The notes under the pieces are model-generated. The model made no database searches and was not told the origin of the DNA. It was given only the letters and a program-made list of their open reading frames with translations. The position numbers were made by a program, and so were the translations under genes. A stretch of 22,063 bases of DNA from DATEPR01 sp036503065 (GTDB taxonomy: Bacteria > Actinomycetota > Actinomycetes > Mycobacteriales > Pseudonocardiaceae): NCBI GenBank assembly GCA_036503065.1, contig DASXXM010000566.1:1-22063 (forward strand), in the 5' to 3' direction. Positions 13,969 to 20,925 of the stretch are shown piece by piece. Position 1 is the stretch's first letter, and the number at the start of each line of letters is the position of its first letter.

Positions 13969-14984
13969 ACGCCGGACTTGACCCGACGCAGCACCTCGGC
14001 GATGTCGCTCGACGACACGTCACGGTGGGTGACGAACCGGACCTGACCGGCCATGCCCGCGGCCAGCACGCCCAGTTCGGTGAGCTGCGCCACGGCGACC
14101 GCCACGTCCGGCACGGACGCCAGCAGGATGTTCGTGGTCGGGGTGGTGACCTGCCAACCGAGTTCGGCGAGCCCGCCGGCCAGCGCGGCGGCGTTCTCGT
14201 GGTCGGCGGCGAGCTCGTCGATCCGGTCGAGCGCGACCAGTCCGGCCGCGGCGAGCACCCCGCCCTGCCGGACGCCACCGCCCAGTGCCTTGCGCAGCCT
14301 GCGCGCCTGCGCCACGAACTCCACGCTCCCGGCCACCACCGACCCGACCGGCGCACCGAGTCCCTTGGACAGGCACGCCTGGACGGTCTGCACACCGACG
14401 GTGAGCGCGGCGGGCGGGATGCCCAGCGCAACGGCGGCATTCCAGATCCGCGCCCCGTCCAGGTGCACGGCCAGCCCGCAGTCCTTGGCCGCCGCGACCA
14501 ACTGACAGTGCTCGTCCGGCGGGGTCACCGCGCCGCCGGCCGAGTTGTGCGTGTTCTCCAGGCACAGCAGCGTGGTCCGCAACGTGAAGTACGGCCCCGG
14601 GGTACCGGCCGCGGCACGGATCGTGCCGGCCGTCGGGCGGCCCGGCCCGCCGTCCCACGCGAGCGGCTCCGGCATGCCGCCGGCCAGCCACGCGGCCGTG
14701 CCCAGTTCGTTGCCCAGCACGTGCGCGCCGACCGACGCGAGGAAGCGGTCGCCCCGGTCCAGGTGCGCCATCAGCGCGATCAGGTTGCCCATGCTGCCGC
14801 TGGGCACCCACAGCGCGGCGGGCATGCCGAGCAGTTCCGCGACCCGTTCCTCGAGCGCCTGCATGGTGGGGTCGCGCTCCAGCACGTCGTCGCCGACTTC
14901 CGCGGACGCCATCGCGGCGCGCATTCGCTGGTCGGGCCTTGTCACCGTGTCGGAACGGAGGTCGATCGGGGCATGAGTGGTCAC
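13965..14984 (-). CDS. ltaE: Low-specificity L-threonine aldolase (GntG/LtaE-type PLP lyase)
   Basis: The 339-aa product is a beta-eliminating-lyase-fold PLP enzyme. It starts IDLRSDTVTRP, then has VPSGSMGNLIAL, LENTHNSAGG, VHLDGARIWNAA with the pyridine-binding Asp, and ACLSKGLGAPVGSV, where Lys207 binds PLP. These match threonine aldolases, which split L-threonine or L-allo-threonine into glycine and acetaldehyde. GTG 14984 is the start that leaves the conserved IDLRSDT segment at the usual place. No clear Shine-Dalgarno sequence is present. The glycine it releases is a substrate of PurD, a possible but unproven link. The gene is the first minus-strand gene after a long plus-strand run. Confidence 0.93.
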   Translation of the reverse strand: MTTHAPIDLRSDTVTRPDQRMRAAMASAEVGDDVLERDPTMQALEERVAELLGMPAALWVPSGSMGNLIALMAHLDRGDRFLASVGAHVLGNELGTAAWLAGGMPEPLAWDGGPGRPTAGTIRAAAGTPGPYFTLRTTLLCLENTHNSAGGAVTPPDEHCQLVAAAKDCGLAVHLDGARIWNAAVALGIPPAALTVGVQTVQACLSKGLGAPVGSVVAGSVEFVAQARRLRKALGGGVRQGGVLAAAGLVALDRIDELAADHENAAALAGGLAELGWQVTTPTTNILLASVPDVAVAVAQLTELGVLAAGMAGQVRFVTHRDVSSSDIAEVLRRVKSGV

Positions 14985-15058
14985 GAACCGATCACATCAC
15001 ACGTGAATATCCGGCGGGTACCGACCTTCGGGGGTCCGATGGATTTCGTGGACGGACC

Positions 15059-15087
15059 GTGCAACCGTAGTGCCCTCCCGATCCGTC
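15059..15087 (+). promoter_or_regulatory. Candidate ECF-type promoter of the first sigma operon
   Basis: GTGCAACC (15059-15066) and CGTC (15084-15087) are 17 bp apart, a layout typical of ECF sigma promoters (AAC-containing -35, CGT-containing -10). The same GTGCAACC precedes the second sigma gene. Confidence 0.4.
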
Positions 15088-15123
15088 ATTCGGACGCAAG
15101 GACAACGAGCGGAGAGAGTCCGC

Positions 15124-15651
15124 GTGGATCAGCACGACGAGCAGGAGTTCGCGCAGTACTTCAACGCTCGGCGCGATGCCGTGCGCAGAAGTGCTTACCT
15201 GTTGTGTGGTGACTGGCATCGCGCGGACGATCTGGCGCAGACGGCGTTCGTCGCGTTGCACCGGCGCTGGCACAAGATTCGCGATCGTGCCGCGCTGGAC
15301 GCCTACGTGCGGCGGACGGTGGTGCGCGCGGTGATCGACGAGTCGAGGCGGCCGTGGCGACGGGAACGGTTCACCGGCGACGTGCCGGAGGTCCCGGACA
15401 CGTCGGCCGGCACGCCGGAGATCGGCGACGCGGTGGCCACCAGAACCACGCTGGTCGCGGCGCTGCGCAAGGTGCCGCCCCGGCAACGGGCCGTGCTGGT
15501 GCTCCGCTTCCTGGAAGGCCTGGACGTGAGCGGTGCGGCGAACGTGCTCGGCTGTAGCGAGGGCACGGTGAAGAGCCAGACCTCACGCGGACTGGACGCG
15601 CTGCGCGCCGAACTGGGCGCGGCCATCGACGATCTGCGGCCGGCATCATGA
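15124..15651 (+). CDS. SigE-family ECF RNA polymerase sigma factor (copy 1)
   Basis: A 175-aa ECF sigma factor. Region 2 contains RRSAYLLCGDWHRADDLAQTAFVAL and region 4 contains VPPRQRAVLVLRFLEGLDVSGAANVLGCSEGTVKSQ, whose helix-turn-helix reads the -35 element. The CGDWHxAxDLxQ wording is typical of the actinobacterial SigE-family group (TIGR02983 type). GTG 15124 is chosen because GGAGAGAG lies 6-13 nt upstream; the longer frame from 15070 would cover the candidate promoter. The gene is followed by a membrane protein likely to act as its anti-sigma factor, and by a paralogous pair. Its signal is unknown. Confidence 0.92.
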   Translation: MDQHDEQEFAQYFNARRDAVRRSAYLLCGDWHRADDLAQTAFVALHRRWHKIRDRAALDAYVRRTVVRAVIDESRRPWRRERFTGDVPEVPDTSAGTPEIGDAVATRTTLVAALRKVPPRQRAVLVLRFLEGLDVSGAANVLGCSEGTVKSQTSRGLDALRAELGAAIDDLRPAS

Positions 15652-15673
15652 CGACGCGAGGAGGTGGATGCGG

Positions 15674-16423
15674 GTGGACGACCAGAAGCTGACCGGGCTG
15701 TTCCAGTCGGCGGTGCGGGACGCGCCGCCCGCGTCCTTCGACGTGCGCGACGTGGCCATGGCCGCCAGGGCAGCGAAACGGGCAACCATGCGCAGGCGAA
15801 CGTGGATTATCGGTGGTACCGGCTTCGTCGTGGTCTTTCTCGGGGTCGGGCTGGTGCTCGGCGGCGGCACTCTCGGGGACGCGCTGCGCGGCACGTCATC
15901 CGCGTCCGCCAACTCCGCGGCCGGTCAGAGTACGGTCGGTAACAACCTGTTGCCCCGGGCCAGCGGCGGCCAGGCGCAACGGGTTCCTAACGGAACAGGC
16001 TTCCCGACGGCGACGCCTTTGCAGGGGGGCGGCGGCGTCGGGGGGGTCGGCCCAGGTGCCGACGGCACCCCTGGCGGGTGCGGCCCGACGGACGGGCAGC
16101 TTGCTGTCGCCCTCGCCAACGAGCTCTCGTCCGTCGGTGCGCCCCCGAAGCCGGTTCCGGCCAGCATCGGCTGCCCAGCGGGTTCGCGTGCGGCCGCTTA
16201 TCTGGTGAATGACGGTTCGGACTCCGGTTACGTCGTCGCCGTGGTGACCCCGGCCGGCAAGCCCACCGCGGGCGACGGGGCCATCGGCGTCGCGCGGGCC
16301 GTCGCGCCGGCCAGCGGCGGCCGCAAGATCACCGTGCTGAGCGTGCCGGCGTCCGCCGGGGCGACCGCCCCGCTGACCGGTGGCCTGTTCGGTATCGCCC
16401 AGGACCTGGCCGGCAAGGTCTGA
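15674..16423 (+). CDS. Single-pass membrane protein, probable anti-sigma partner of copy 1
   Basis: The 249-aa product has a cytoplasmic N-terminal part of about 40 residues with the motif APPASFD and a basic stretch (RAAKRATMRRR), one membrane helix near residues 44-65, and an extracytoplasmic Gly/Ser-rich domain with two Cys (in GGCGPTD and IGCPAGS) that could form a disulfide. There is no HXXXCXXC zinc anti-sigma motif. GTG 15674 is preferred because GAGGAGG (15658-15664) is 9 nt away; ATG 15668 would be only 3 nt from it. The gene lies 22 nt after the sigma gene. The shared PPxSFD motif with the membrane protein of the second pair supports a common sigma-binding role; this is inference. 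Confidence 0.8.
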   Translation: MDDQKLTGLFQSAVRDAPPASFDVRDVAMAARAAKRATMRRRTWIIGGTGFVVVFLGVGLVLGGGTLGDALRGTSSASANSAAGQSTVGNNLLPRASGGQAQRVPNGTGFPTATPLQGGGGVGGVGPGADGTPGGCGPTDGQLAVALANELSSVGAPPKPVPASIGCPAGSRAAAYLVNDGSDSGYVVAVVTPAGKPTAGDGAIGVARAVAPASGGRKITVLSVPASAGATAPLTGGLFGIAQDLAGKV

Positions 16424-16430
16424 CCGTTCG

Positions 16431-16460
16431 GTGCAACCCGCACCGCCCCCGTCGCGTGAG
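16431..16460 (+). promoter_or_regulatory. Candidate ECF-type promoter of the second sigma operon
   Basis: GTGCAACC (16431-16438) is identical to the element before the first sigma gene. CGTGAG (16455-16460) lies 16 bp downstream as a possible -10. The second half is less clear than in the first copy. Confidence 0.35.
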
Positions 16461-16495
16461 TAACCGCGACTGTGACACTCACTGTGGGGAGCGGG

Positions 16496-17032
16496 ATGCG
16501 CCGAGAGGACGAGGAGCGGTTCCGCGAGTTCGCCGTGCGGCAGGCCGCACCGCTGCGTCGCTGCGGGTACCTGTTCTGCGGTGACTGGCACCTCGCCGAG
16601 GACCTCATGCAGACGGCGCTGGTGAAGATCTACCGGGCCTGGCCCAGGATCAACCGGCAGGAGGCCACCGGCAACTACGCCCGCACCGTGCTGCTGCGCA
16701 CCTGGCTGGACGAGAAGCGCAGGCCGTGGCGTCGGGCCGAGGTCGGCCAGGCGGACGTGCCCGACGTGTCGGACGGCTCGGTCGACCCGGACACGGCCGC
16801 GGAGCGGTCCTGGCGCCGCGATCTGGTGCACCGGGCGCTGCTGCGGGTGCCGAACCGCCAGCGGGCGGTGCTGGTGCTGCGCTACTTCGACGACCTGTCG
16901 ATCGTCGAGACCGCGGCGGTGATGGGCTGCGCGGAGGGCACGGTGAAGAGCCAGGCAGCGCGTGGTCTTGCCAATCTGCGTGCCGCGATGACGGACATCG
17001 AGGCCGACCGGACCGGGAGGGTGGCGTCATGA
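16496..17032 (+). CDS. SigE-family ECF RNA polymerase sigma factor (copy 2)
   Basis: A 178-aa ECF sigma factor paralogous to the preceding one. Region 2 reads RRCGYLFCGDWHLAEDLMQTALV and region 4 VPNRQRAVLVLRYFDDLSIVETAAVMGCAEGTVKSQ. Between the copies, CGDWH, AxDLxQTAxV, RRPWRR, QRAVLVLR and EGTVKSQ are the same, while the linker differs. ATG 16496 is chosen because GGGGAG (16485-16490) lies 5 nt upstream; GTG 16472 is an alternative adding eight residues. Its stop overlaps the start of the next gene (ATGA), the tight coupling expected of a sigma and anti-sigma pair. Confidence 0.92.
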   Translation: MRREDEERFREFAVRQAAPLRRCGYLFCGDWHLAEDLMQTALVKIYRAWPRINRQEATGNYARTVLLRTWLDEKRRPWRRAEVGQADVPDVSDGSVDPDTAAERSWRRDLVHRALLRVPNRQRAVLVLRYFDDLSIVETAAVMGCAEGTVKSQAARGLANLRAAMTDIEADRTGRVAS

Positions 17033-17820
17033 TCGAACAGGACCTGCGGGACGGCCTGACCGGCGCGCTGGCCGACGAGCCGCCGCTGTCGTTCGACCCG
17101 GACCACCTGGTGGCGCAGGCCCGACGGGAGGTCCGGCGGCGCAGGTCGCTGGTCGGCGTCGGCGGCGCGACCGCCGGCATCGCGGTGGCCGCGGTCGTGG
17201 CGGCCACCGTGCTGCACCCGACCATCCCCGGCCCGGCCGCCGCGCCGCACCTGACCACTGCACCCGCCACACCGCCCGACTTCCCGTGGCCGCCCGCCGG
17301 TATACATCCGAGGGTGTACTCGGCCGCGGAGGAGAAGCCGCTGGCCGCCGCCTGGACCCAGCATCTGACGCAAACGTTTGGTGCGGTCGTGCCCGGTGCG
17401 TCGCGGGTGACCGTCGAACCGTGGGGCGGCGAGACCGGCGGCGACATCGCCACCGGTCAGGACTACCTGGACACGTACGTCAACTTCACGTTCCACGGCG
17501 TGCGGACCGCGGTGGCGATCGAGGTGGCGGCGCCGGGCCAGTACACCCTCAGCCTCACGAAGTCCTGCGCCGAGTCCACGTCGCCGGACAGGTGCGTGTT
17601 CACCCGCACGGCCGACGGCGGCCTCCTGCTGTACTTCGACATCGTCCAGGGTGACCTGCGCCGGCGGTCGGTCACCGACTTCCGGCCGGACGGCACGGTC
17701 GTGTTCACCACCGGCTACAACTACGACCCGACCAGCTCCGCGCAACACGTGCGGCTGTCGGCACCGCTGACCGACGCCCAACTGACCACCTTCGCAACGG
17801 ACCCGGTGTTGGCCTTCTGA
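17029..17820 (+). CDS. Single-pass membrane protein, probable anti-sigma partner of copy 2
   Basis: The 263-aa product starts in the ATGA overlap with the sigma gene, with GGGAGG about 9 nt upstream. Its N-terminal 40 residues include EPPLSFDPDHL and a basic RREVRRRR, then a membrane helix near 41-62. The extracytoplasmic part has a Pro/Ala/Thr linker and a beta-rich domain with two Cys (KSCAEST and DRCVFTR). It resembles the other membrane protein only in the N-terminal PPxSFD motif and layout, so sensor domains have diverged or been exchanged while the cytoplasmic part is kept. An anti-sigma role is inferred from coupling; no known anti-sigma domain is recognised. Confidence 0.82.
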   Translation: MIEQDLRDGLTGALADEPPLSFDPDHLVAQARREVRRRRSLVGVGGATAGIAVAAVVAATVLHPTIPGPAAAPHLTTAPATPPDFPWPPAGIHPRVYSAAEEKPLAAAWTQHLTQTFGAVVPGASRVTVEPWGGETGGDIATGQDYLDTYVNFTFHGVRTAVAIEVAAPGQYTLSLTKSCAESTSPDRCVFTRTADGGLLLYFDIVQGDLRRRSVTDFRPDGTVVFTTGYNYDPTSSAQHVRLSAPLTDAQLTTFATDPVLAF

Positions 17821-17828
17821 CCTGCCGG

Positions 17829-17834
17829 TAAGCT
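17829..17834 (+). promoter_or_regulatory. Candidate leaderless -10 box of purB
   Basis: TAAGCT ends 8 nt before the purB GTG, the same hexamer and spacing as in front of purD. There is no Shine-Dalgarno sequence, and the box lies in the 22-nt gap after the membrane-protein gene. Confidence 0.6.
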
Positions 17835-17842
17835 CGTCAGAC

Positions 17843-19270
17843 GTGAGCAAGCCGAACATCCCCGACGTGCTGGCCGCCCGGTACGCGTCCACCGAGCTGG
17901 CCACCCTGTGGTCGCCGGAGCACAAGATCGTGCTGGAGCGCGAGCTGTGGCTCGCGGTGCTGCGCGCGCAGGCCGATCTCGGTCTCGCGGTACCCGCGGG
18001 CGCACTGGCGGACTACCAGCGGGTGGTGCACACCGTTGACCTGCCGTCGATCGCAGCACGGGAGCGGGTCACCAAGCACGACGTGAAGGCGCGCATCGAG
18101 GAGTTCAACGAGCTGGCCGGGCACCAGCTCGTGCACACCGGGATGACCAGCCGGGACCTCACCGAGAACGTGGAACAGCTTCAGGTGCGGCGCTCGCTGG
18201 AACACCTCCGCGGCCGGTTCGCCGCGGTACTGGCCCGGCTGGCCCGGCTGGCGGTCGAGCACGCCGACACGGTCCTGACCGGCCGCTCGCACAACGTGGC
18301 CGCCCAGGCCACCACGCTGGGCAAGCGCTTCGCCAGCACGGCGGACGAACTGCTGGTCGCGTTCGCCCGGCTGGACGAGCTGATCGCCCGGTATCCGTTG
18401 CGCGGCATCAAGGGCCCGGTCGGCACCGCGCAGGACATGCTGGACCTGCTCGGTGACCCGGACGCGGTCCGGCGGCTGGAACACGCGGTGGCGGAGCATC
18501 TCGGCTTCGAGCAGGTCATGACCAGCGTCGGCCAGGTCTACCCCCGGTCGTTGGACTTCGACGTGCTGTCCTGCCTCGTCCAGTTGGCGGCGGCGCCGGC
18601 CAGCCTGGCGAAGACCATCCGGCTGATGGCCGGCCACGAGTTGGTCACCGAGGGCTTCCTGCCCGGCCAGGTCGGCTCGTCGGCCATGCCGCACAAGATG
18701 AACACCCGATCGAGCGAACGGATCAACGGCTTCGCGGTGCTGCTGCGCGGCTACCTCGCCATGGTCGGCGAGCTGGCGGGCGACCAGTGGAACGAGGGCG
18801 ACGTGTCGTGCTCGGTCGTGCGGCGGGTCGCGCTGCCGGACGGTTTCTTCGCGATCGACGGGCTGGTGGAGACCTTCCTCACGGTCCTGGACGGTTTCGG
18901 TGCCTATCCGGCGGTGATCGCCCGTGAACTGGACCGGTACCTGCCGTTCCTGGCCACCACCAAGATCCTGATGGCCGCGGTCCGTGCCGGCGTCGGCCGC
19001 GAGTCCGCCCACGCGGCGATCCGGGAACACGCCGTCGCGGTGGCCCTTGACATGCGCGAGCACGGCGCGGACCGCAACGACCTGTTCGACCGTCTCGCCG
19101 CCGACCCGCGCATCCCGCTGGACGGCGCGGCACTGGCGGACCTGCTCGCCGACCGGCTGTCCTTCACCGGCATGGCAGGCGCCCAGGTGGCCGAGGTGGC
19201 CGAACGGGTGGCCAAGGTCGTGGAGCGGTTCGGCGCCGAGGCCGGCTACTCGCCGGCCCCCATCCTGTAG
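17843..19270 (+). CDS. purB: Adenylosuccinate lyase PurB
   Basis: PurB acts twice in purine synthesis, cleaving SAICAR to AICAR plus fumarate and adenylosuccinate to AMP plus fumarate. The 475-aa product has the fumarase-superfamily signature GSSAMPHKMN (278-287), where the flexible loop Ser lies, plus TKHDVKARIEEF, HTGMTSRDLTEN with the catalytic-region His and Thr-Ser, and GRSHNVAAQATTLGKRF. It acts directly after PurC and PurA, both encoded in the window. GTG 17843 gives the family start SKPNIPDVLAARYAS. The next gene starts 13 nt after its stop, so the MOSC gene may be cotranscribed. Confidence 0.98.
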   Translation: MSKPNIPDVLAARYASTELATLWSPEHKIVLERELWLAVLRAQADLGLAVPAGALADYQRVVHTVDLPSIAARERVTKHDVKARIEEFNELAGHQLVHTGMTSRDLTENVEQLQVRRSLEHLRGRFAAVLARLARLAVEHADTVLTGRSHNVAAQATTLGKRFASTADELLVAFARLDELIARYPLRGIKGPVGTAQDMLDLLGDPDAVRRLEHAVAEHLGFEQVMTSVGQVYPRSLDFDVLSCLVQLAAAPASLAKTIRLMAGHELVTEGFLPGQVGSSAMPHKMNTRSSERINGFAVLLRGYLAMVGELAGDQWNEGDVSCSVVRRVALPDGFFAIDGLVETFLTVLDGFGAYPAVIARELDRYLPFLATTKILMAAVRAGVGRESAHAAIREHAVAVALDMREHGADRNDLFDRLAADPRIPLDGAALADLLADRLSFTGMAGAQVAEVAERVAKVVERFGAEAGYSPAPIL

Positions 19271-19283
19271 CCGGCTGCCGGAC

Positions 19284-20114
19284 ATGGCCACGGTTTCCGC
19301 GCTGCGCTACTACCCGGTGAAGGGCTGCGCTCCCGTCCCCGTGTCCGAGGCGCGGTGCACGCCGACGGGCATCGTGCACGACAGGTCGTTCATGGTGGTG
19401 AACGCCGACGACGGCACGTTCCTCAGCCAGCGCACGACCCCGGCCATGGCGGTCATCCGCGCCACGGTCCGCGCGGACGGCACCGGTCTCGTCCTTGCCG
19501 CGCCGAACGCCGACGAAGCCGAGATCGATGTGTCGTTCGACGGGGATCGCAGGCCGGTGAGCATGTTCGGCAAGTGGTTCGGCGTCGGCGTCGACCAGGG
19601 GGACACCGTGGCCAAGTGGTTCGCCGCGGTGCTGGACCGCCCGTGCCGCCTGGTCCGCGTGCCACCCGACCACGACCGGGACGGCTGGGGCGAGCACCCC
19701 GGCAAGGTCGGTTTCGCCGACGCCCACGCGGTTCTGGTGACCGCGGAGTCGTCGCTGGCCGAACTGAACCGCAGAATCCGCGCGCGTGGCGCGGCGCCGG
19801 TACCGATGAACCGCTTCCGCCCCAACGTCGTGGTGTCCGGCTGGCCCGATCCGTTCACCGAGGACCTGGCCCGCCTGCTGACCGTGGGCACTGTAACGCT
19901 GGGCTACGCCACCAGGGCGGTCCGCTGCCAGGTCCCCATGGTCGACCAGGACACCGGCCGGAAAGCCGGCCCGGAACCGACCAGGACCCTGGCCGACTTC
20001 CGCCGCGAGCCCGAACTCGGCGGCGTGAGCTTCGGCATCAAGACCGCCGTGCTGGCACCCGGTCTGCTCGCGGTCGGCGACGAGATCACGGTCCGTCGAT
20101 GGGCAACCGACTGA
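19284..20114 (+). CDS. MOSC-domain protein (mARC/YcbX-like)
   Basis: The 276-aa product begins with a MOSC N-terminal beta-barrel segment (SALRYYPVKGCAPV, then GIVHDRSFMVVN) and continues with the MOSC domain, with NRFRPNVVVSG (176-186) and RCQVPMVDQDTG, where Cys215 is the predicted molybdenum ligand. Proteins of this kind bind molybdenum cofactor and reduce N-hydroxylated compounds, or transfer sulfur. Compared with E. coli YcbX (RCxxTxVDxxTG), Pro replaces the Thr. There is no ferredoxin domain at the C terminus, so a separate electron donor would be needed. The gene follows purB closely and its 3' end overlaps the convergent SAM hydrolase gene by 29 bp. Confidence 0.88.
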   Translation: MATVSALRYYPVKGCAPVPVSEARCTPTGIVHDRSFMVVNADDGTFLSQRTTPAMAVIRATVRADGTGLVLAAPNADEAEIDVSFDGDRRPVSMFGKWFGVGVDQGDTVAKWFAAVLDRPCRLVRVPPDHDRDGWGEHPGKVGFADAHAVLVTAESSLAELNRRIRARGAAPVPMNRFRPNVVVSGWPDPFTEDLARLLTVGTVTLGYATRAVRCQVPMVDQDTGRKAGPEPTRTLADFRREPELGGVSFGIKTAVLAPGLLAVGDEITVRRWATD

Positions 20115-20901
20115 TCGTCAGCTCACCCGTTGCGCCGTCCAGCGCCGCGGCCGCCGACCCGCCGTTGACGGCGACCGCGACCGAACCGGACGAACCCAGG
20201 TACACCACGGCGTTCCCGGCCGGCACGTCCGTGAACGTCCGGCCGAACGTTGCGTCCACAGTGGATCGACGTAGCCGGATACGCAGCGGATCACCGGGCG
20301 CGCCAAGGCTTCGCAAGGCGTCCGGCCCGGCCGCCAAGGCCAGGTTGCCGAACCGGTCCGCGCTCACGATGTCGCTGGTCAGCCAGCCGTCCCCGGCCTC
20401 GGTACGCGGGGTGGGCAGCCGGACCAGTTCGGCCGGGTCGATCGCGGGCCCGAACTCGGCCGGTTCGGTCCCGTCAGCGAGGTGCGCGGCGGCGGGCGCG
20501 AAGATGTCCCGCCCGTGAAACGTCATGGACACCACCGGCAGCTGAAAGCGCGGCTCGACCAGTTCGTGGGCCGCGACCACCCCGCCCAACGCGTCGGCGG
20601 CCGGCATGAGCAATCCGTTGTCCGGACCGACGAGCAGGCCGGCCGGGGCGGTCAGGACCACCGCCCGGCGCGGGCCGCCCACGCCGGGGTCGACCACCGC
20701 GAGGTGCACGGCGGGCGGCAGATAGGCCACCGTGCGCGCGAGCACCGTGGCGCCGCCCCGGATGTCCTGTGGTCCGATGTCGTGACTCACGTCCAGCACG
20801 CGCACCGCGGGTGCGATTCCGGCGATCACCCCCTTGCACATGGCGACGTAGCCGCCGCCGGTTCCGTAGTCGGTCGTGAAGCTCACCCAGTCGTAGCGCA
20901 C
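20086..20901 (-). CDS. S-adenosylmethionine hydrolase (adenosine-forming), DUF62 family
   Basis: The 271-aa product belongs to the SAM hydroxide adenosyltransferase (DUF62) family, relatives of fluorinase and chlorinase, which split SAM into adenosine and methionine. Visible motifs are FTTDYGTGGGYVA (8-20), DVSHDIGPQDI, VVDPGVGGPRR with Asp71 and Arg78, GPDNGLL and TFHGRDIFAP with His129. The Asp-Arg-His triad and its spacing match the characterised hydrolases. GTG 20901 is preferred because it gives VRYDWVSFTTDYG and lies 7 nt after a TACGGT box; GTG 20910 is possible. It is divergent from purC, with 24 bp between starts, and overlaps the MOSC gene end. Its adenosine could feed purine salvage (inference). 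Confidence 0.93.
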   Translation of the reverse strand: MRYDWVSFTTDYGTGGGYVAMCKGVIAGIAPAVRVLDVSHDIGPQDIRGGATVLARTVAYLPPAVHLAVVDPGVGGPRRAVVLTAPAGLLVGPDNGLLMPAADALGGVVAAHELVEPRFQLPVVSMTFHGRDIFAPAAAHLADGTEPAEFGPAIDPAELVRLPTPRTEAGDGWLTSDIVSADRFGNLALAAGPDALRSLGAPGDPLRIRLRRSTVDATFGRTFTDVPAGNAVVYLGSSGSVAVAVNGGSAAAALDGATGELTISRLPIDGP

Positions 20902-20908
20902 GTCCAAC

Positions 20909-20914
20909 ACCGTA
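20909..20914 (-). promoter_or_regulatory. Candidate leaderless -10 box of the SAM hydrolase gene
   Basis: On the minus strand TACGGT (20914-20909) ends 7 nt before the GTG at 20901. It shares two base pairs with the plus-strand TAAGCT box of purC. Confidence 0.45.
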
Positions 20915-20918
20915 AGCT
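20913..20918 (+). promoter_or_regulatory. Candidate leaderless -10 box of purC
   Basis: TAAGCT ends 7 nt before the purC GTG. No Shine-Dalgarno sequence is present. It is the same hexamer as before purD and purB and overlaps the divergent -10 box of the SAM hydrolase gene. Confidence 0.6.
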
Positions 20919-20925
20919 GCCGGCC

